Assembly (NCBI GenBank): GCA_964215955.1
Contig: CAXPDR010000041.1
Location: 124,001 to 188,000, forward strand
Origin: GCA-2706205 sp964215955
GTDB taxonomy: Bacteria; Bdellovibrionota; Bacteriovoracia; Bacteriovoracales; Bacteriovoracaceae
DNA: 64,000 nt
Direction: 5' to 3'
The notes beneath the pieces were generated by a model. It had not been told where the DNA came from, did no database searches, and saw only the letters and a program-made list of their open reading frames with translations. Shown piece after piece: positions 51,101 to 59,927 of the stretch (positions are counted from its first letter, which is position 1; each line of letters starts with the position of its first letter). Made by a program: the position numbers and the translations under genes.

Positions 51101-51978
51101 AAATTTTTATTATCTCACTAATTTTAATATCAACACCTCTATATGCAGAGAAAATCTGGTCTCCGGTAAAGAAAATTGTTTCCAACCAGCTTCATCAAAC
51201 AGCGATTAAGTATGGACAATGTATTGAGTCTTTAACTGAGGATGTATTATTTAACGAGACCTGTGACCGTGGTGTGTTTGACTGTAAATCATATCCACAT
51301 TTAAATTATAAGACATGTTTGAAGCAAGGACTAAAATGCCTATCCTCTAATGATGAAAAGTTCTTGGATAAAAATCTTCTTGCAAAAGTCAAAGGATATG
51401 ATCAAGAAGGAGTTGAGGATTGTTTATTTTACGATGGAACAGATATTATTAAAAGACCTCATCCAGACCATCTCGCAGCAATTAAAAAGCATAAAGACAA
51501 AATAAATAAATTAGGTAAAGAACTTGGAATAAGTCCTGCTGCTATTGCTTGTACCATTGGTGCTGATGCTACTGTTACTAGAAACCTTTGGCCAGATCAA
51601 AAGTCTTTAAGCCATTATATGATCCAAGCTCAAGCTTCTAGAAAAGCTCAAGCTTACTTAACAGAGAATAATACAAGTTTTACACCGACTGATCCCAATG
51701 ACAGATCAGAGGATGCCATCATCAATTTAACTGGGATTATTTTAAAAGAAGGTGAAATAGCTTATGGCAAATATGGCCATAAATTGGCCAATAAACCAGA
51801 AATTTTAGCGACCTTATATAATATTGGAGCAAGAAAAACTGTTTATGGCCCAGGGTCGAATGAGCCGATTCTAGTATCAAGGGCCAAAGGAAGAGGACCA
51901 AATTATTCTCCTAGTCCAAACTTTTTTGGTCTATTCTGTAAAAGATATGAAAAACTCTATGAGAATATTTTAAAATAG
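51097..51978 (+). CDS. DUF1402-like secreted protein, lysozyme-like core
   Basis: 293 aa, signal peptide (LYA, about 1-17). Cysteines in the first 110 residues (QCIESL, TCDRG, FDCKSY, KTCLK, LKCLS) could form a disulfide knot. The C-terminal half carries ACTIGADATV, IINLTGIILKEGEIAYGKYG, ILATLYNIGARK and PNYSPSPNFFG, fitting DUF1402, whose 'ATLYN.G' segment recalls lytic-transglycosylase folds. A wall-active role is inferred. Four-nt overlap with the upstream secreted gene. Confidence 0.68.
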   Translation: MKIFIISLILISTPLYAEKIWSPVKKIVSNQLHQTAIKYGQCIESLTEDVLFNETCDRGVFDCKSYPHLNYKTCLKQGLKCLSSNDEKFLDKNLLAKVKGYDQEGVEDCLFYDGTDIIKRPHPDHLAAIKKHKDKINKLGKELGISPAAIACTIGADATVTRNLWPDQKSLSHYMIQAQASRKAQAYLTENNTSFTPTDPNDRSEDAIINLTGIILKEGEIAYGKYGHKLANKPEILATLYNIGARKTVYGPGSNEPILVSRAKGRGPNYSPSPNFFGLFCKRYEKLYENILK

Positions 51979-52058
51979 GTATGTAATTCTTTCTCAAGAG
52001 CTAAACAAAATGAAATTTTATTGAGATGAATTTCCAAATTAATTTTGGAGAGAGTTTT

Positions 52059-52142
52059 ATGAGAATTTCAACAATGATCTGCCTGATCACGACTATGATT
52101 TTATTAAATAAAATTGCGTATGCTTTGATTGAGTTAAATTAA
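52059..52142 (+). CDS. Very small signal-peptide-like ORF
   Basis: 27 codons, ATG 52059 with GGAGAG (52048-52053) at 5 nt. The product is almost only a hydrophobic segment (MICLITTMILL) ending in IAYALIELN, like a signal peptide with a five-residue tail. Its stop overlaps the convergent CPBP gene by 4 nt. The ribosome site lies in a short TCCAAA/TTTGGA stem. Coding status unproven. Confidence 0.3.
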   Translation: MRISTMICLITTMILLNKIAYALIELN

Positions 52143-52780
52143 AGACCGTATTTAATAACAGCAATATAAAAGACCAAGTTAAAACAAAAATGTAATAAGA
52201 TCGGACTGATTAGCCCTTTTGTTTTCAATCTTGAGTAAGTACATATCCCACCTAAAATTACAGTATAGAACAATTGAAATCCAATAAATGAATGAAACTC
52301 ATTTGGTAAATTCCAAATAGCTGGTAAATGGGAAAGACTAAATAAAACAGAATTAATAGAGATCGAAACGATAAAATTCAATTTCAATTTTTCAGCAAAC
52401 TCGATAAAAGCTCCCCGAAAAACAGCTTCTTCAATGATAGGAGCTAAAATTAAAATTTGTAACAAAAGGTGATCAACATACTTAAAAGGTGCATTCAGTT
52501 TCATTTCAAAAGAAATATATACAAATAGGCATGCTAATAAAACAACAACTAGAAGTTGAAGCAAGAGTCCAAGGATATTAATATTTCCAATATAATCTTT
52601 TCTTTTAAATCCAAGAAAAATGGCCAGGCAAAAAATAACATCAAAGACATAGCTAATTGAGACCGTACCTTCACTTTGTAGAGAGTCCCACGGAAAAAAC
52701 CAAGAGATGCTAAAATAAACAAAGGGAATGAGGAAAAACCCGATATAATTAATAATTTGAATATTTTTTTCTGATTTCAT
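52139..52780 (-). CDS. CPBP (CAAX) family intramembrane metalloprotease
   Basis: 213 aa from ATG 52780 (the TTG at 52786 would also fit). About six to seven helices. Motifs: IIEEAVFRGAF (EExxxR), LFSLSHLPAIWNL (second, FxxxH), and SPILLHFCFN (third His). These are the three conserved motifs of the CPBP glutamic-type protease family, active within the inner membrane. Follows the WYL gene with no gap; same transcript likely. Confidence 0.88.
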   Translation of the reverse strand: MKSEKNIQIINYIGFFLIPFVYFSISWFFPWDSLQSEGTVSISYVFDVIFCLAIFLGFKRKDYIGNINILGLLLQLLVVVLLACLFVYISFEMKLNAPFKYVDHLLLQILILAPIIEEAVFRGAFIEFAEKLKLNFIVSISINSVLFSLSHLPAIWNLPNEFHSFIGFQLFYTVILGGICTYSRLKTKGLISPILLHFCFNLVFYIAVIKYGL

Positions 52781-52786
52781 TGCCAA

Positions 52787-53758
52787 CTAGGCTAACTTTT
52801 TTAATTTATCTTCGCAATAGTTTAAAAACTCTATTTTAACACTAGATGGATCTAGAATTTCGACGCTTGGTCCAAGCTCATTTAACCACTCAAATAGTTC
52901 TTCACTTGGTTCCACTGTCGCGGCCCAAATAAAATCGCCATCAGGGTTACTAAAAAAACAAGGCTTCTCAAAATACATATGATCAAATTTTAAACTGAAG
53001 TTATCTTTGGAATATATCTTCAGAACCAGTCTAATAAAAGTCTCCCCCATCTCTCTGATAGAACTTACAAAATCATCTATTTCAAAGCGGGTATAAGTTT
53101 CTTTATAGGAAAGCTCTTCTTTAAAGACATCTTCCATCGCAGACAAATTAATATTAATGAGGCTACTATCTCCCAGATCTTCAGCAATAAGATTCAATTC
53201 TCCATCGAAGTATACAATTTTTCGAGGAAAAACCTGTTTATGCCCCTTATGTAATTTTATACTGATGACTTCTTTCTCTAAAATACTCTCTTCTAAACTT
53301 ATTAAAATATTATGTGATTGCGGCTCACCATCCAGGGCTTTCAGCCCCTGCTGAGAGTCGAGAACTTGTTCAAGAGTCATTGCTGGCTGAAATAATGAGA
53401 AATTTTTATATTCATTCTCAATTTCTTCAAGTTTCTTACTAGTTCCTTCAAAATACGGACGATCCGAGTTTTCAGAAAGCTTTGGAAAGTGTGCTTGAAA
53501 TTCAAGCCATTCAAATAGACTTAGATTAATGTTTACTTTGGGTTTTTCTTCTGGGGCTTTTAGAACCTTTTGATCTAAATTCTCTACCTCAAAAAGATAA
53601 TTTAATTCGGTTAAAAAATTAAGATAAGAATTTAGTTCAATATTCGATATCTCTAGTTCCGAGCAAATCTGATTAAAAGACTTTTCGCCACTAAGCTCTA
53701 AAAGATATTTTATTGTTTGCCAAAACTTCTCTTTTTCCAAAATTGATAAATTGGACAT
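52787..53758 (-). CDS. WYL-domain regulator
   Basis: 323 aa. N-terminal helix-turn-helix-like stretch (SFNQICSELEISNIELNSYLNFLTELNYLFE), then a strand-rich middle (ISIKLHKGHKQVFPRKIVYFDGELNLIAED, the WYL-like domain) and a C-terminal WCX-like end (ELFEWLNELGPSVEILDPSSVKIEF). WYL proteins sense oligonucleotides or other ligands. Canonical W-Y-L is not fully kept (PRKIVYFDGEL). It directly precedes the CPBP protease gene. Confidence 0.7.
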   Translation of the reverse strand: MSNLSILEKEKFWQTIKYLLELSGEKSFNQICSELEISNIELNSYLNFLTELNYLFEVENLDQKVLKAPEEKPKVNINLSLFEWLEFQAHFPKLSENSDRPYFEGTSKKLEEIENEYKNFSLFQPAMTLEQVLDSQQGLKALDGEPQSHNILISLEESILEKEVISIKLHKGHKQVFPRKIVYFDGELNLIAEDLGDSSLININLSAMEDVFKEELSYKETYTRFEIDDFVSSIREMGETFIRLVLKIYSKDNFSLKFDHMYFEKPCFFSNPDGDFIWAATVEPSEELFEWLNELGPSVEILDPSSVKIEFLNYCEDKLKKLA

Positions 53759-53848
53759 ACTACCTCACTGTATTAACTTTAATACTTGTCGGTTTTAATC
53801 AACTAAAACTTTAGTGCTTTTTGTCTGAGTCTAGGGCATAATATAATT

Positions 53849-54331
53849 ATGATTTGGAAAAATGCCATGAAATATCCAGTACTTGTAGTGGGTATCGTCC
53901 TATTTACTCTGTTTATTACCAACCCTAAGACTAAGGAATATTGGCAAAAACACACAAAAAGATTTATCCCTAACTCATGTACTGCCATTAAATCTAGGAT
54001 CGAAAAACAAGCTCCTGACAATTGGGAAATTGAATGTCCTGGAACCGTTAGGTTAGTACTGAAAGTTCATTTTAATATAGATGTTAAAGACCAGGATAAA
54101 CTCAGACCTGCTTTATACAGAGAAATGGCAAATACCTATGTAAAACTCGCTAATCTTTCCAATCCTGAAACAATGGCCTGGATTAAGATTGTAGAAATTG
54201 ACATTGTTTACGAGAGTGGGAAAATTCATTCTGTTAGTGATGGACAAGCCTTAGTTGAATTAAGGTCTAAGCGAACACAGCGAGATATTGCAAATCATTT
54301 AAAGCTCACCGTCAAAGTCAAAGAACTTTAA
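53849..54331 (+). CDS. Membrane-anchored hypothetical protein
   Basis: 160 aa. One N-terminal membrane segment (about 8-25, YPVLVVGIVLFTLFIT), then a periplasmic domain of mixed strands (WEIECPGTVRLVLKVHFNID) and two cysteines (NSCTAI, IECPG). No family recognised. Its last 33 nt overlap the RluA-type gene on the other strand. Confidence 0.6.
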   Translation: MIWKNAMKYPVLVVGIVLFTLFITNPKTKEYWQKHTKRFIPNSCTAIKSRIEKQAPDNWEIECPGTVRLVLKVHFNIDVKDQDKLRPALYREMANTYVKLANLSNPETMAWIKIVEIDIVYESGKIHSVSDGQALVELRSKRTQRDIANHLKLTVKVKEL

Positions 54332-55183
54332 AAATTGATCCGACTTCTTATCAGTGTAAAGATAAAGCTCTTTATCAATTTGGATTTCATACTGATGACA
54401 ATGAAGATACATCCTTCTAGCCTTTCTAAGCGAATAGAGTGGGTCACCTATTATTGGATTTCCAATCTTGGCCAACTGAACTCTAATTTGGTGACGATGT
54501 CCTTCCTTTAAATCGACTTGAACCAAACTTATTTGCTTAGCTGAATCGTAGCGAAGTTGTTTAATAGAAATACATGCTCTTTTACTTTCCCTTTCAGCTG
54601 TTAAATGAGCCAAAACTTTATGTCCGTTCTTTCCACTTGGACTTAAAAAGTGTACTAAATCTTTGTGATCAGAACAATTTCCCTCAACCAAAGCATAATA
54701 AAGTTTCTTTTTCGTACTGCTGGAAAATGTGTTCCTTAAGCTATTATAAATTTCGTTCGTTTTCGCAAATAAAATTAGACCACTTGTTTCAAAGTCTAAT
54801 CGATAAATTAATCCTCTATCATAGTTTTCAAAATTGATAGAAAGATAATCTTTCCATTTAGATCCCCGAAGAAAAGATAATACATTATGACTTTCTGAAT
54901 AACTTAATGGATGAGAATGGATCTGAGCGGGTTTTGAAATAATCAGAAATTTTTCGTCCTCACTCACAGGAACTTCTTCGCCAACATATTGAGGATTAAT
55001 CATATTTTGATTAACCAAATCAATTGGAAGATTAAGTTCCATTCCTTTTGAACACTTTTTTTCTAAATATTTTCTCGATAAGTTAAACTTTTTTAGTTTC
55101 TGCCTCGAGCATTTGGTTAAATAAAAAATCCCCTCTTTAACGGAGGGGAATTCTTTTATGATACAAAGACTAATATTATTCAT
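54299..55183 (-). CDS. RluA-family pseudouridine synthase
   Basis: 294 aa. Catalytic motif YRLDFETSGLILFAK (Asp), a variant of HRLDxxTSG. Other marks: FLIISKPAQIHSHP, LYYALVEG, VQVDLKEGHRHQIRVQLAKIGNPIIGDPLY and YLHCHQYEI. Isomerises uridine in rRNA or tRNA; I cannot say which member. The first 60 residues could be an S4-like part but are not well kept. Starts one nt after the motB stop. Confidence 0.88.
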   Translation of the reverse strand: MNNISLCIIKEFPSVKEGIFYLTKCSRQKLKKFNLSRKYLEKKCSKGMELNLPIDLVNQNMINPQYVGEEVPVSEDEKFLIISKPAQIHSHPLSYSESHNVLSFLRGSKWKDYLSINFENYDRGLIYRLDFETSGLILFAKTNEIYNSLRNTFSSSTKKKLYYALVEGNCSDHKDLVHFLSPSGKNGHKVLAHLTAERESKRACISIKQLRYDSAKQISLVQVDLKEGHRHQIRVQLAKIGNPIIGDPLYSLRKARRMYLHCHQYEIQIDKELYLYTDKKSDQFLKFFDFDGEL

Positions 55184-55184
55184 T

Positions 55185-55997
55185 TTACTGAGACCTTACT
55201 CGCTTACCTTCTGTTCTCAAATCTCTTTTTCGCATAACAAATTCAACTTTTCTATTAGTGTCATTTGAAACAGCTCTACTATCACCATAAAAAACTGATG
55301 AGATTTTTTCCGGTCTCACGCCATTTTTTATTAATACCTTAGTTACCTCTTCAACTCTTTTAGCACTTAATAAATATGGTCCTAGGTTATTTCCATCAGT
55401 TGAGGTTTCCCCTGCATCAGCATAACCTTCAATGTGTAGGTGCCAATCATTATCTTTCATAAGATTTGTTATCTTTTTAAACACAGGAATAAAACTTCTA
55501 TTGTCAATTTCAGTTGAACCTTGTTTAAAGACGATCTTATCTTTAACCCTGATTTTTATCCCCTCAGACATTTGATGCACATCTACAGATTCAGCAAGTG
55601 CATAATCTTTTAGAACCTTTTTCATTCTTTCAAGGTCTTCGTCAGACTCACGATTAATCTCATGTTTATCCAAAATACCTTCAGTTGTTAATAAGTCTAT
55701 CGGGAAAGGTTCAACTGGATCTTGAGATTCTATCATTGTAGGAGAATCATCTGGAGACTTACCTAATTGAATGGTTTCTCCAACCTTCATAGCATTCCCT
55801 GCAAACGCTTTTCTAATTGAACCGGCTACTGATTGAAACTTTGATTCATCTGTCTTACTCATTGCATAGAGTAAAACGAAAAATGTTAGAAGTAATGTAA
55901 CCAGATCCGAAAACGTGGCCATCCATGCGGGGGCCCCGGGAGGTGGACATTCTTCAATTGGTGGACATTCTGGACACTCAGGAGCTTCATCGGCCAT
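55185..55997 (-). CDS. motB: Flagellar stator protein MotB/PomB type
   Basis: 270 aa. N-terminus is rich in Cys-Pro-Glu (PECPECPPIEECPPPGAPAW), then a single TM with the ion-channel Asp31 in TFSDLVTLLLTFFVLL. The C-terminal OmpA-like peptidoglycan domain (about 165-255) has LHIEGYADAG and LLSAKRVEEVTKVLI. The CPPPGAPAW lead is similar to PomB, so a sodium-driven motor is possible. It overlaps the motA stop by one nt, with GGAGG before it. Confidence 0.9.
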   Translation of the reverse strand: MADEAPECPECPPIEECPPPGAPAWMATFSDLVTLLLTFFVLLYAMSKTDESKFQSVAGSIRKAFAGNAMKVGETIQLGKSPDDSPTMIESQDPVEPFPIDLLTTEGILDKHEINRESDEDLERMKKVLKDYALAESVDVHQMSEGIKIRVKDKIVFKQGSTEIDNRSFIPVFKKITNLMKDNDWHLHIEGYADAGETSTDGNNLGPYLLSAKRVEEVTKVLIKNGVRPEKISSVFYGDSRAVSNDTNRKVEFVMRKRDLRTEGKRVRSQ

Positions 55998-56761
55998 TAC
56001 TCGCCTCCTTCCACTTGTCTTTCAGCTGGAGGTAGGAAAGAATCTAACTTCTCTCTAATAACTCTTGGGTTTTCTCCAGCGACAATCCCTAACACACCGG
56101 CAACAATAATATTCATTATTAAAGCTTCATTTTCAGAATAAAATTTTAATTTATTTGCTACAGGCCCCATAAAGACGTTTGCCAAAACAGCTCCATAAAA
56201 TGTTGTAAGAATCGCAACCGCCATGGACTTACCTAGTTCTTCTGGTCCCCCCGAAAGGTTTTGAAGCATGATAACGAGACCAATAAGTGTACCAATCATT
56301 CCAAAAGCTGGACCATCATCTCCAATTCCTGAGATTATACTTTGACCTAATTTATGTCTTTCAGTTAATGAGTCTATTTCTAATTGTAGAATCGATGTTA
56401 TGACTTCAGGTGGTCTATTATCAGCAGCAAGTGTCACCGCTTTTTTCAAAAATGGATCCTCTACAGGAACTTTTTCAAGGGCAAATACTGATTCTCTTCT
56501 TGCAGTTTCGGCTAGTTTTTGAATTTCTTCAATCATAGACTTTGGACTGACAGAAGTATTAAAAATCGATTTCAGATAAATTGAAACCAATATTTTAATT
56601 TTATCCATTGGCCACTTAATAAAGATGGCGGCAATAACCCCTCCCCCAACGACAAGTATCGAGGGAACATCTATAAATGCAGCAATCGTTCCACCCGCTA
56701 AAATTGAACCTAAGATTGCGGCGACTGCTAATACTAAACCTATAACCGTAGCTATATCCAT
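55997..56761 (-). CDS. motA: Flagellar stator protein MotA/PomA type
   Basis: 254 aa, four TM helices (MDIATVIGLVLAVAAILGSI; ILVVGGGVIAAIFIKW; FGMIGTLIGLVIML; VAILTTFYGAVLANVFM) and a large cytoplasmic loop (residues 60-150). The GTFIGT-type signature reads FGMIGTLIGL and PxxGxxYG is SMAVAILTTFYG. Forms the stator with motB. The two are adjacent and one-nt overlapping, with motA first. Confidence 0.92.
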   Translation of the reverse strand: MDIATVIGLVLAVAAILGSILAGGTIAAFIDVPSILVVGGGVIAAIFIKWPMDKIKILVSIYLKSIFNTSVSPKSMIEEIQKLAETARRESVFALEKVPVEDPFLKKAVTLAADNRPPEVITSILQLEIDSLTERHKLGQSIISGIGDDGPAFGMIGTLIGLVIMLQNLSGGPEELGKSMAVAILTTFYGAVLANVFMGPVANKLKFYSENEALIMNIIVAGVLGIVAGENPRVIREKLDSFLPPAERQVEGGE

Positions 56762-56871
56762 ATACCTAGCCTTTTGAAATTAAATTCCTTTGAATAGATA
56801 TTCGGATACTTAGAAAGTTCACTTTAAAAAGCTGAATAAGCTTCTAGCTAATAGGCATTTTTTTCTGGTAT

Positions 56872-58233
56872 TTAAGCGACCCTTACTTGGAACTCTCCTA
56901 TAAGAAACTTTACTTGATCTTTAAGGGAGCATTTATAAACTGCTCGACCAATCTTCTCAGCGATCAGATGATAGAAAATATTTTCATCTGCATTTGTGCT
57001 CACTAAAATTGAAAGGAAATGAGATAGTTTTAAATTAATTTCGTTTTGATTTGAACATGAAAGTTGTGCATTTGAGTTGATGATATTAATCCATTGTTTG
57101 ATTTCAGTTATTAATTTCAATCTCTCAGAAATTTTTTTACAATTAAATGAGTCAACTAAACCTTCTTGGTGGGCCAAGAAATTTTCAACAATTAAAAACT
57201 CTTCCTTGTAGATTTTCTTAGTAAATTGTTTCTTCAATCCGTAATAAACAGATTTTGCTGATTGGACAAACTCAATAAACTCATCAATTGAATTGACTTC
57301 AGATCGCTTTCCCTCAAATAGGTCATAGATTATTTCAGTATCACCTCTGTTAGTATAGCAATTACTACTTATCTTCCAAGCTTCCGCTAAGGATTCAAAA
57401 TGACTAAGAGATCTTAAAATTGGAAAGATATAAATATCGTTGAGCTCACTAATTAAGGCTTTCTCGTAATTTAAAAAGGCTTGAACTAAGTGATACCATT
57501 TATCTTGTCCCCTAAGCCTCAAAGCCTTCTGCTTTTTTAGTTCACAGCTAATCATTTCATGCTGAGTTTTAACAGATAAGATATCCCAATCATCATGAAA
57601 AATGTTATTTTTTAGCTCTCGTGACCTCACCAAGTACTCGTAAGTTAGACTTCTTTCTTTTGAAACCCACTTATCATCGTTATTATCTTGAAAATTAATC
57701 TGAAAATTAAAAGTTGGTTTAAATATATTTTTACAAATACCATTCTCTAAAATTTCATCAAGTCTTTCTATTATTTTTTCTTCATCATCAAAATGATTGG
57801 CTTCCAATACAAATACATCATCTACTTCAAAAATAAGATCATAATCTTTTCCAGAAAAAATATTCAATAATTTTTCAGAGTTTAAATCATCCAGATTTAA
57901 AACACCACGAATTCTAAAGACATGAATAGATGCCTTATTACTCATAACAAGATGGATCTCTCTATCCGACTCTTTATCATGACTTATAAGCTCAGACCTC
58001 AACGATGCATCAACTAACACTTTGGAAAAATCAGCATTAACAAAAGGAATTAGAGCTCGTCCATTTTGTATAATTTGACCTTTTAGTTGGTACATTAAAT
58101 TTGATTCAACAGCTTGGTCCCAAGGGATAAAAACAAGAAAATCTTTTTGAAAACTTTTGAACCGATGAGGACCAAGAAATTGGCACTCGACTTCTCTTTT
58201 AACTATTCTACCCTTATAAAGGTCAAAGGCCAT
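56872..58233 (-). CDS. Hypothetical protein, large and soluble
   Basis: 453 aa from ATG 58233, fixed by GGGGGAG (58236-58242); the earlier start would add eight residues through the ribosome site. First 60 residues are strand-rich (KGRIVKREVECQFLGPHRFKSFQKD); the rest is mainly helical, with no TM or signal. No motif recognised. Follows on the same strand before motA after 111 nt, but I see no promoter between, so a motility role is only a guess. Confidence 0.6.
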   Translation of the reverse strand: MAFDLYKGRIVKREVECQFLGPHRFKSFQKDFLVFIPWDQAVESNLMYQLKGQIIQNGRALIPFVNADFSKVLVDASLRSELISHDKESDREIHLVMSNKASIHVFRIRGVLNLDDLNSEKLLNIFSGKDYDLIFEVDDVFVLEANHFDDEEKIIERLDEILENGICKNIFKPTFNFQINFQDNNDDKWVSKERSLTYEYLVRSRELKNNIFHDDWDILSVKTQHEMISCELKKQKALRLRGQDKWYHLVQAFLNYEKALISELNDIYIFPILRSLSHFESLAEAWKISSNCYTNRGDTEIIYDLFEGKRSEVNSIDEFIEFVQSAKSVYYGLKKQFTKKIYKEEFLIVENFLAHQEGLVDSFNCKKISERLKLITEIKQWINIINSNAQLSCSNQNEINLKLSHFLSILVSTNADENIFYHLIAEKIGRAVYKCSLKDQVKFLIGEFQVRVA

Positions 58234-58383
58234 ATCTCCCCCAGAACAAAATAACACTCAATGTTAACACAATATTAAGAGTGCCTCAATTCCGATATTT
58301 TTTGTCAATTTTTAAAGGGGATATTAATTCTGATAAAAGAAATTGGCAGGCACACCAACTCCTTAGCAATAACAATACCTTAA

Positions 58384-58569
58384 CTAGTCTTCAAGCATTG
58401 TTTTATTTAAATAATTCACCATTGCTGCTCTTAAATCTTCCAACGAAGTTTCCTCACAAGCACTATCTGAGCTCTCAAACAACTCTTTTTTGATTAAATC
58501 AACAGGAAAACCTGCTAGATTAGCAAACTCTTGCAAATTAACTTTTTGGTTCTTCTCAGCATTGTTCAC
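58384..58569 (-). CDS. Small acidic helical protein
   Basis: 61 aa from GTG 58569, chosen because AAGGAG (58576-58581) precedes it by six nt; a GTG at 58614 would add 15 basic residues. Sequence is acidic, with two short helices (NLQEFANLAGFPVDLIKKELF, then SLEDLRAAMVNYL). FPVDLIKKELF resembles a helix-turn-helix-like helix pair, but too short to call. Lies alone between two longer genes. Confidence 0.55.
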   Translation of the reverse strand: MNNAEKNQKVNLQEFANLAGFPVDLIKKELFESSDSACEETSLEDLRAAMVNYLNKTMLED

Positions 58570-58739
58570 AAAACTCTCCTTGAACTTCTTGGCCTTTCTT
58601 CCTTGTAAAGGCACCCTCTCTCTCTATGACATACAGCATATCTAGATATAAAAAATAATGTCAAACCCTCAAGCTCAAATGTAAGTTTTTGTTATTGTTT
58701 ATTGTTGGAAAATAGTAAGCTTTTGTTTTTCTTGAGATA

Positions 58740-59927
58740 TTAAATAAATGTTAAAAGAAAGCTTTTCAGCTTCAAAAGCGCTTCTTCATACTCGCCTTCT
58801 GCTGAACTGTTAATAGTTATCCCACCACCTGCACCATAAAAGATTTCTTTATTTATATAGTCAATCTCACTAGATCTTATATTTATGGAGGCTGATAAAT
58901 GAGACTTATGGGCCATAATTGTGGAGCCACAATAAAAACCTCTCGGATTATTTTCAAGTTCAGAAATTATTTTCATCACGCGTTTTTTCGGTGCCCCAGT
59001 GATACTTCCTCCAGGAAACAAGCTTAATACTAAATCTTTAAGGGTAAGTTCATGTAAAATAGTACTCTCAACGACTGAATATTGATGGACTATACCTGGA
59101 ACATAAAGTGGTATTTTTTTAGAATGAACAGTAGAGATATTTTTTGTCAACTTACTAAGATCATTCCTCATTAAATCAGTAATCATATTAAGTTCAGACT
59201 CATCCTTTTTACTCTTGCTAAGCTTATCCCAAGCAAACTCTTTACTTTCCCCTGGAGACACCTTATAGGTTCCCTTAATAGGCATCGTTTGGATGATAGA
59301 CTTGTCATTGTTCTTCTTTATCTGAAATAGACACTCTGGAGAATTACTTAAAAAAAGTTTCCCTAAGGAGTCAATATATGTTCCATGGGCAAATGCTCCT
59401 ACCTTTGAGGAATTGGCCATGACTAAATCGATAAAAATTTTAGGATCAACTTTCTTATTCGCTCTCAAATAGAATGGTAATGTATAATTTATTTGGTAAC
59501 AGTCGCCTTGCTTTAAATGCTCTTGTATTTTTTCAAATTTTTGTAAATACTCAACCTTATCAAATACTGACAAAGGCTCTAACCTAAAGTCATCACTTAA
59601 TTCATAAGAAAATATATCCTCAATACTCGCCTGCTCATATTGAATAAAAATGGCAAGAGGTAATGATGTTGGTAGTAGCTCAACCTGTTCTGTCGATAAA
59701 TACCCTAGTTCATAAAATAAATGAATAACTAATGGATTTTCAAATTCTTGATCTGTTTTAAATTTGTCTAGGTCCTCTAAAAAGGACTCAATACCTAAGA
59801 AAGATTTTTTTGCAGTTATTAAATCAACTCGAAAGTCTTTATACTGAATATAAGCGATTGCTGCTTTCCGAAACGTAAGCTTTTTATGTTCTCTGCACAA
59901 ATAGAAACTTGAATATAAATTATCCAT
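58740..59927 (-). CDS. pabB: Aminodeoxychorismate synthase component I / anthranilate synthase-like
   Basis: 395 aa from ATG 59927, which overlaps the dnaB stop (in ATGGATAA), so it is coupled to dnaB. Chorismate-binding motifs: MPIKGTYKV, DLMRNDLSK, and PGGSITGAPKKRVMKIISELE. It lacks the long N-terminal regulatory domain of TrpE. It would aminate chorismate to ADC for folate, with ammonia from a PabA subunit, not seen here. Family call is sure; PabB versus TrpE rests on length and the coupling partner. Confidence 0.85.
   Translation of the reverse strand: MDNLYSSFYLCREHKKLTFRKAAIAYIQYKDFRVDLITAKKSFLGIESFLEDLDKFKTDQEFENPLVIHLFYELGYLSTEQVELLPTSLPLAIFIQYEQASIEDIFSYELSDDFRLEPLSVFDKVEYLQKFEKIQEHLKQGDCYQINYTLPFYLRANKKVDPKIFIDLVMANSSKVGAFAHGTYIDSLGKLFLSNSPECLFQIKKNNDKSIIQTMPIKGTYKVSPGESKEFAWDKLSKSKKDESELNMITDLMRNDLSKLTKNISTVHSKKIPLYVPGIVHQYSVVESTILHELTLKDLVLSLFPGGSITGAPKKRVMKIISELENNPRGFYCGSTIMAHKSHLSASINIRSSEIDYINKEIFYGAGGGITINSSAEGEYEEALLKLKSFLLTFI

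Noticed and set aside
58281..58493. Plus-strand 70-codon frame
   Set aside because: Runs antisense through the small gene with AAGGAG at 58576; no ribosome site of its own.
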